From assembly GCA_903858115.1 (NCBI GenBank), contig CAIOHR010000306.1, forward strand, positions 1-64,000: DNA of 64,000 nt, in the 5' to 3' direction. Position numbers and translations under genes: made by a program. The notes below the pieces were generated by a model that was given only the letters and a program-made list of their open reading frames with translations, did not search any database and had not been told where the DNA came from. Source of the DNA: an uncultured Pirellula sp. Lineage in GTDB: Bacteria; Planctomycetota; Planctomycetia; Pirellulales; Pirellulaceae. Positions 63,405 through 64,000 of this stretch are shown one piece after another (the stretch's first letter is position 1; the number at the start of each line of letters is the position of its first letter).

Positions 63405-64000
63405 ATGCCAAAGTTAGCCGCATTCCCAAAAGCCTACATGCATGCCCTCTGCAAAGATGGGTCTATGAAATTGGCGGAGTGGTTTCAACTCGCTAGCGGA
63501 TTAGGGGTCGATGGCATCGAGTTCTATGCTGGGTTCCTCGAGATGCAAGATCGAGCGAACTGGCACAACGTACGCCAACAAGTGGATCAATTGGGGCTGC
63601 GAGTCCCGATGATGTGTTGCTCCCCGGACTTCACCCATCCGGATCGTCATTTTCGTGAAGAGCAGATTGCAAAGCAACGTTACTGGATTGATATGACGTC
63701 CGTCATGGGAGGCCAGTTCTGTCGAGTCTTGAGCGGACAACGAAGACCTGAGCTGTCGATAGAGCATGGCGTCAAATTAGCAGCCGAATGCATTCTGGAG
63801 TGTTTGCCGTATGCCGAAGAGCGAGGTATCACGCTCATCATCGAGAACCATTACAAAGATGACTTCTGGGAGTATCCAGAGTTCGCCCAGAAGATGGACG
63901 TCTTTTGTTCGTTGGTGAATGCAGTCCAGCATCCGCACTTTGGAGTGAACTACGATCCGAGCAATGCATACATCGCAGGGGACGATCCGATCGAGCTTCT
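63405..64000 (+). CDS. Sugar phosphate isomerase/epimerase (partial, runs off the window)
   Basis: The first 198 residues of a TIM-barrel protein of the xylose isomerase-like/AP-endonuclease-2 superfamily. Visible segments are LGVDGIEFYAG, VPMMCCSPDFTHPD, GGQFCRVLSGQ, YAEERGITLIIENHY and FGVNYDPSNAYIAG, the last three matching metal-binding positions (Glu in IIENHY, Asp in NYDPSN). Start ATG at 63405, 3 bp after the previous stop. Likely a sugar epimerase or isomerase of central or inositol metabolism. The 3' end is beyond the window. Confidence 0.85.
   Translation, partial: MPKLAAFPKAYMHALCKDGSMKLAEWFQLASGLGVDGIEFYAGFLEMQDRANWHNVRQQVDQLGLRVPMMCCSPDFTHPDRHFREEQIAKQRYWIDMTSVMGGQFCRVLSGQRRPELSIEHGVKLAAECILECLPYAEERGITLIIENHYKDDFWEYPEFAQKMDVFCSLVNAVQHPHFGVNYDPSNAYIAGDDPIEL

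Overview
The window looks like a chromosome segment of a Planctomycetota bacterium, most likely of the Pirellulaceae. This is inferred from gene content: DUF1501 proteins paired with a planctomycete-type cytochrome c/DUF1549/DUF1553 protein, several Tat-exported twin-arginine proteins, an ECF-like sigma factor, CRTAC1/ASPIC-UnbV and VCBS-repeat proteins, PL1 and PL10 lyases, a Gfo/Idh/MocA oxidoreductase and a receptor kinase-like protein with a Pro/Ala-rich linker. No rRNA, tRNA, CRISPR array, prophage or complete insertion sequence was recognised.

Layout. 1-650: tandem 238-bp repeat. 651-4044 (+): ECF-like sigma factor running into a heptanucleotide microsatellite, then three exported proteins (DUF1573-like, Cys-rich, unknown). 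4045-4845: a 333-bp direct tandem duplication made of imperfect hairpins. 4846-13339 (-): membrane pseudokinase, deoxyhypusine-synthase-like enzyme, DnaN, GNAT acetyltransferase, gamma-glutamyltransferase, nucleotidyltransferase-like protein. 13340-17475: REP-rich zone with a REP-associated tyrosine transposase (RAYT), a class C serine hydrolase and one secreted unknown. 17467-30796: pectin-degradation locus. The minus strand carries a GH127 arabinofuranosidase-like enzyme, two PL1 lyases, a frameshifted DUF3826 gene, a PL10 lyase and a DUF1593 nucleoside-hydrolase-like protein. Divergent from it are a GntR/FCD regulator and a beta-helix plus TIM-barrel-like (DUF6298) protein. 31200-34560 (+): DUF1501 protein, acetate kinase, and a second copy of the nucleotidyltransferase-like gene.

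34821-44251 (+) is a compact chemosensory cluster: cheW, soluble PAS-HAMP receptor, cheR, cheA, cheC-like, cheD, cheY, cheB and a receiver-PP2C phosphatase. Most junctions are overlapping stop/start codons. No flagellar gene is present, so the output may run through the PP2C phosphatase (partner switching) rather than a motor.

44343-50057 (-) holds a DUF6807 (PmoA-like) protein and the DUF1501 + cytochrome/DUF1549/DUF1553 pair. 50383-59677 (+) is a four-gene operon: VCBS/ASPIC-type lipoprotein, NHL-type propeller, a fusion of four-helix membrane domain + pentaheme cytochrome c + TPR, and a membrane-anchored CRTAC1 protein. It is the strongest candidate here for an undescribed exported redox system. 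60140-64000: a frameshifted secreted-protein gene, a Tat-exported Gfo/Idh/MocA oxidoreductase, a stand-alone HEAGH metalloprotease and the start of a sugar-phosphate isomerase/epimerase.

Thirteen copies of a short hairpin repeat (REP) lie between genes across the window. Two stem variants differ by compensatory changes while the 5' head and loop stay nearly constant, and eight of the copies flank the RAYT gene or lie within about 300 bp of it.
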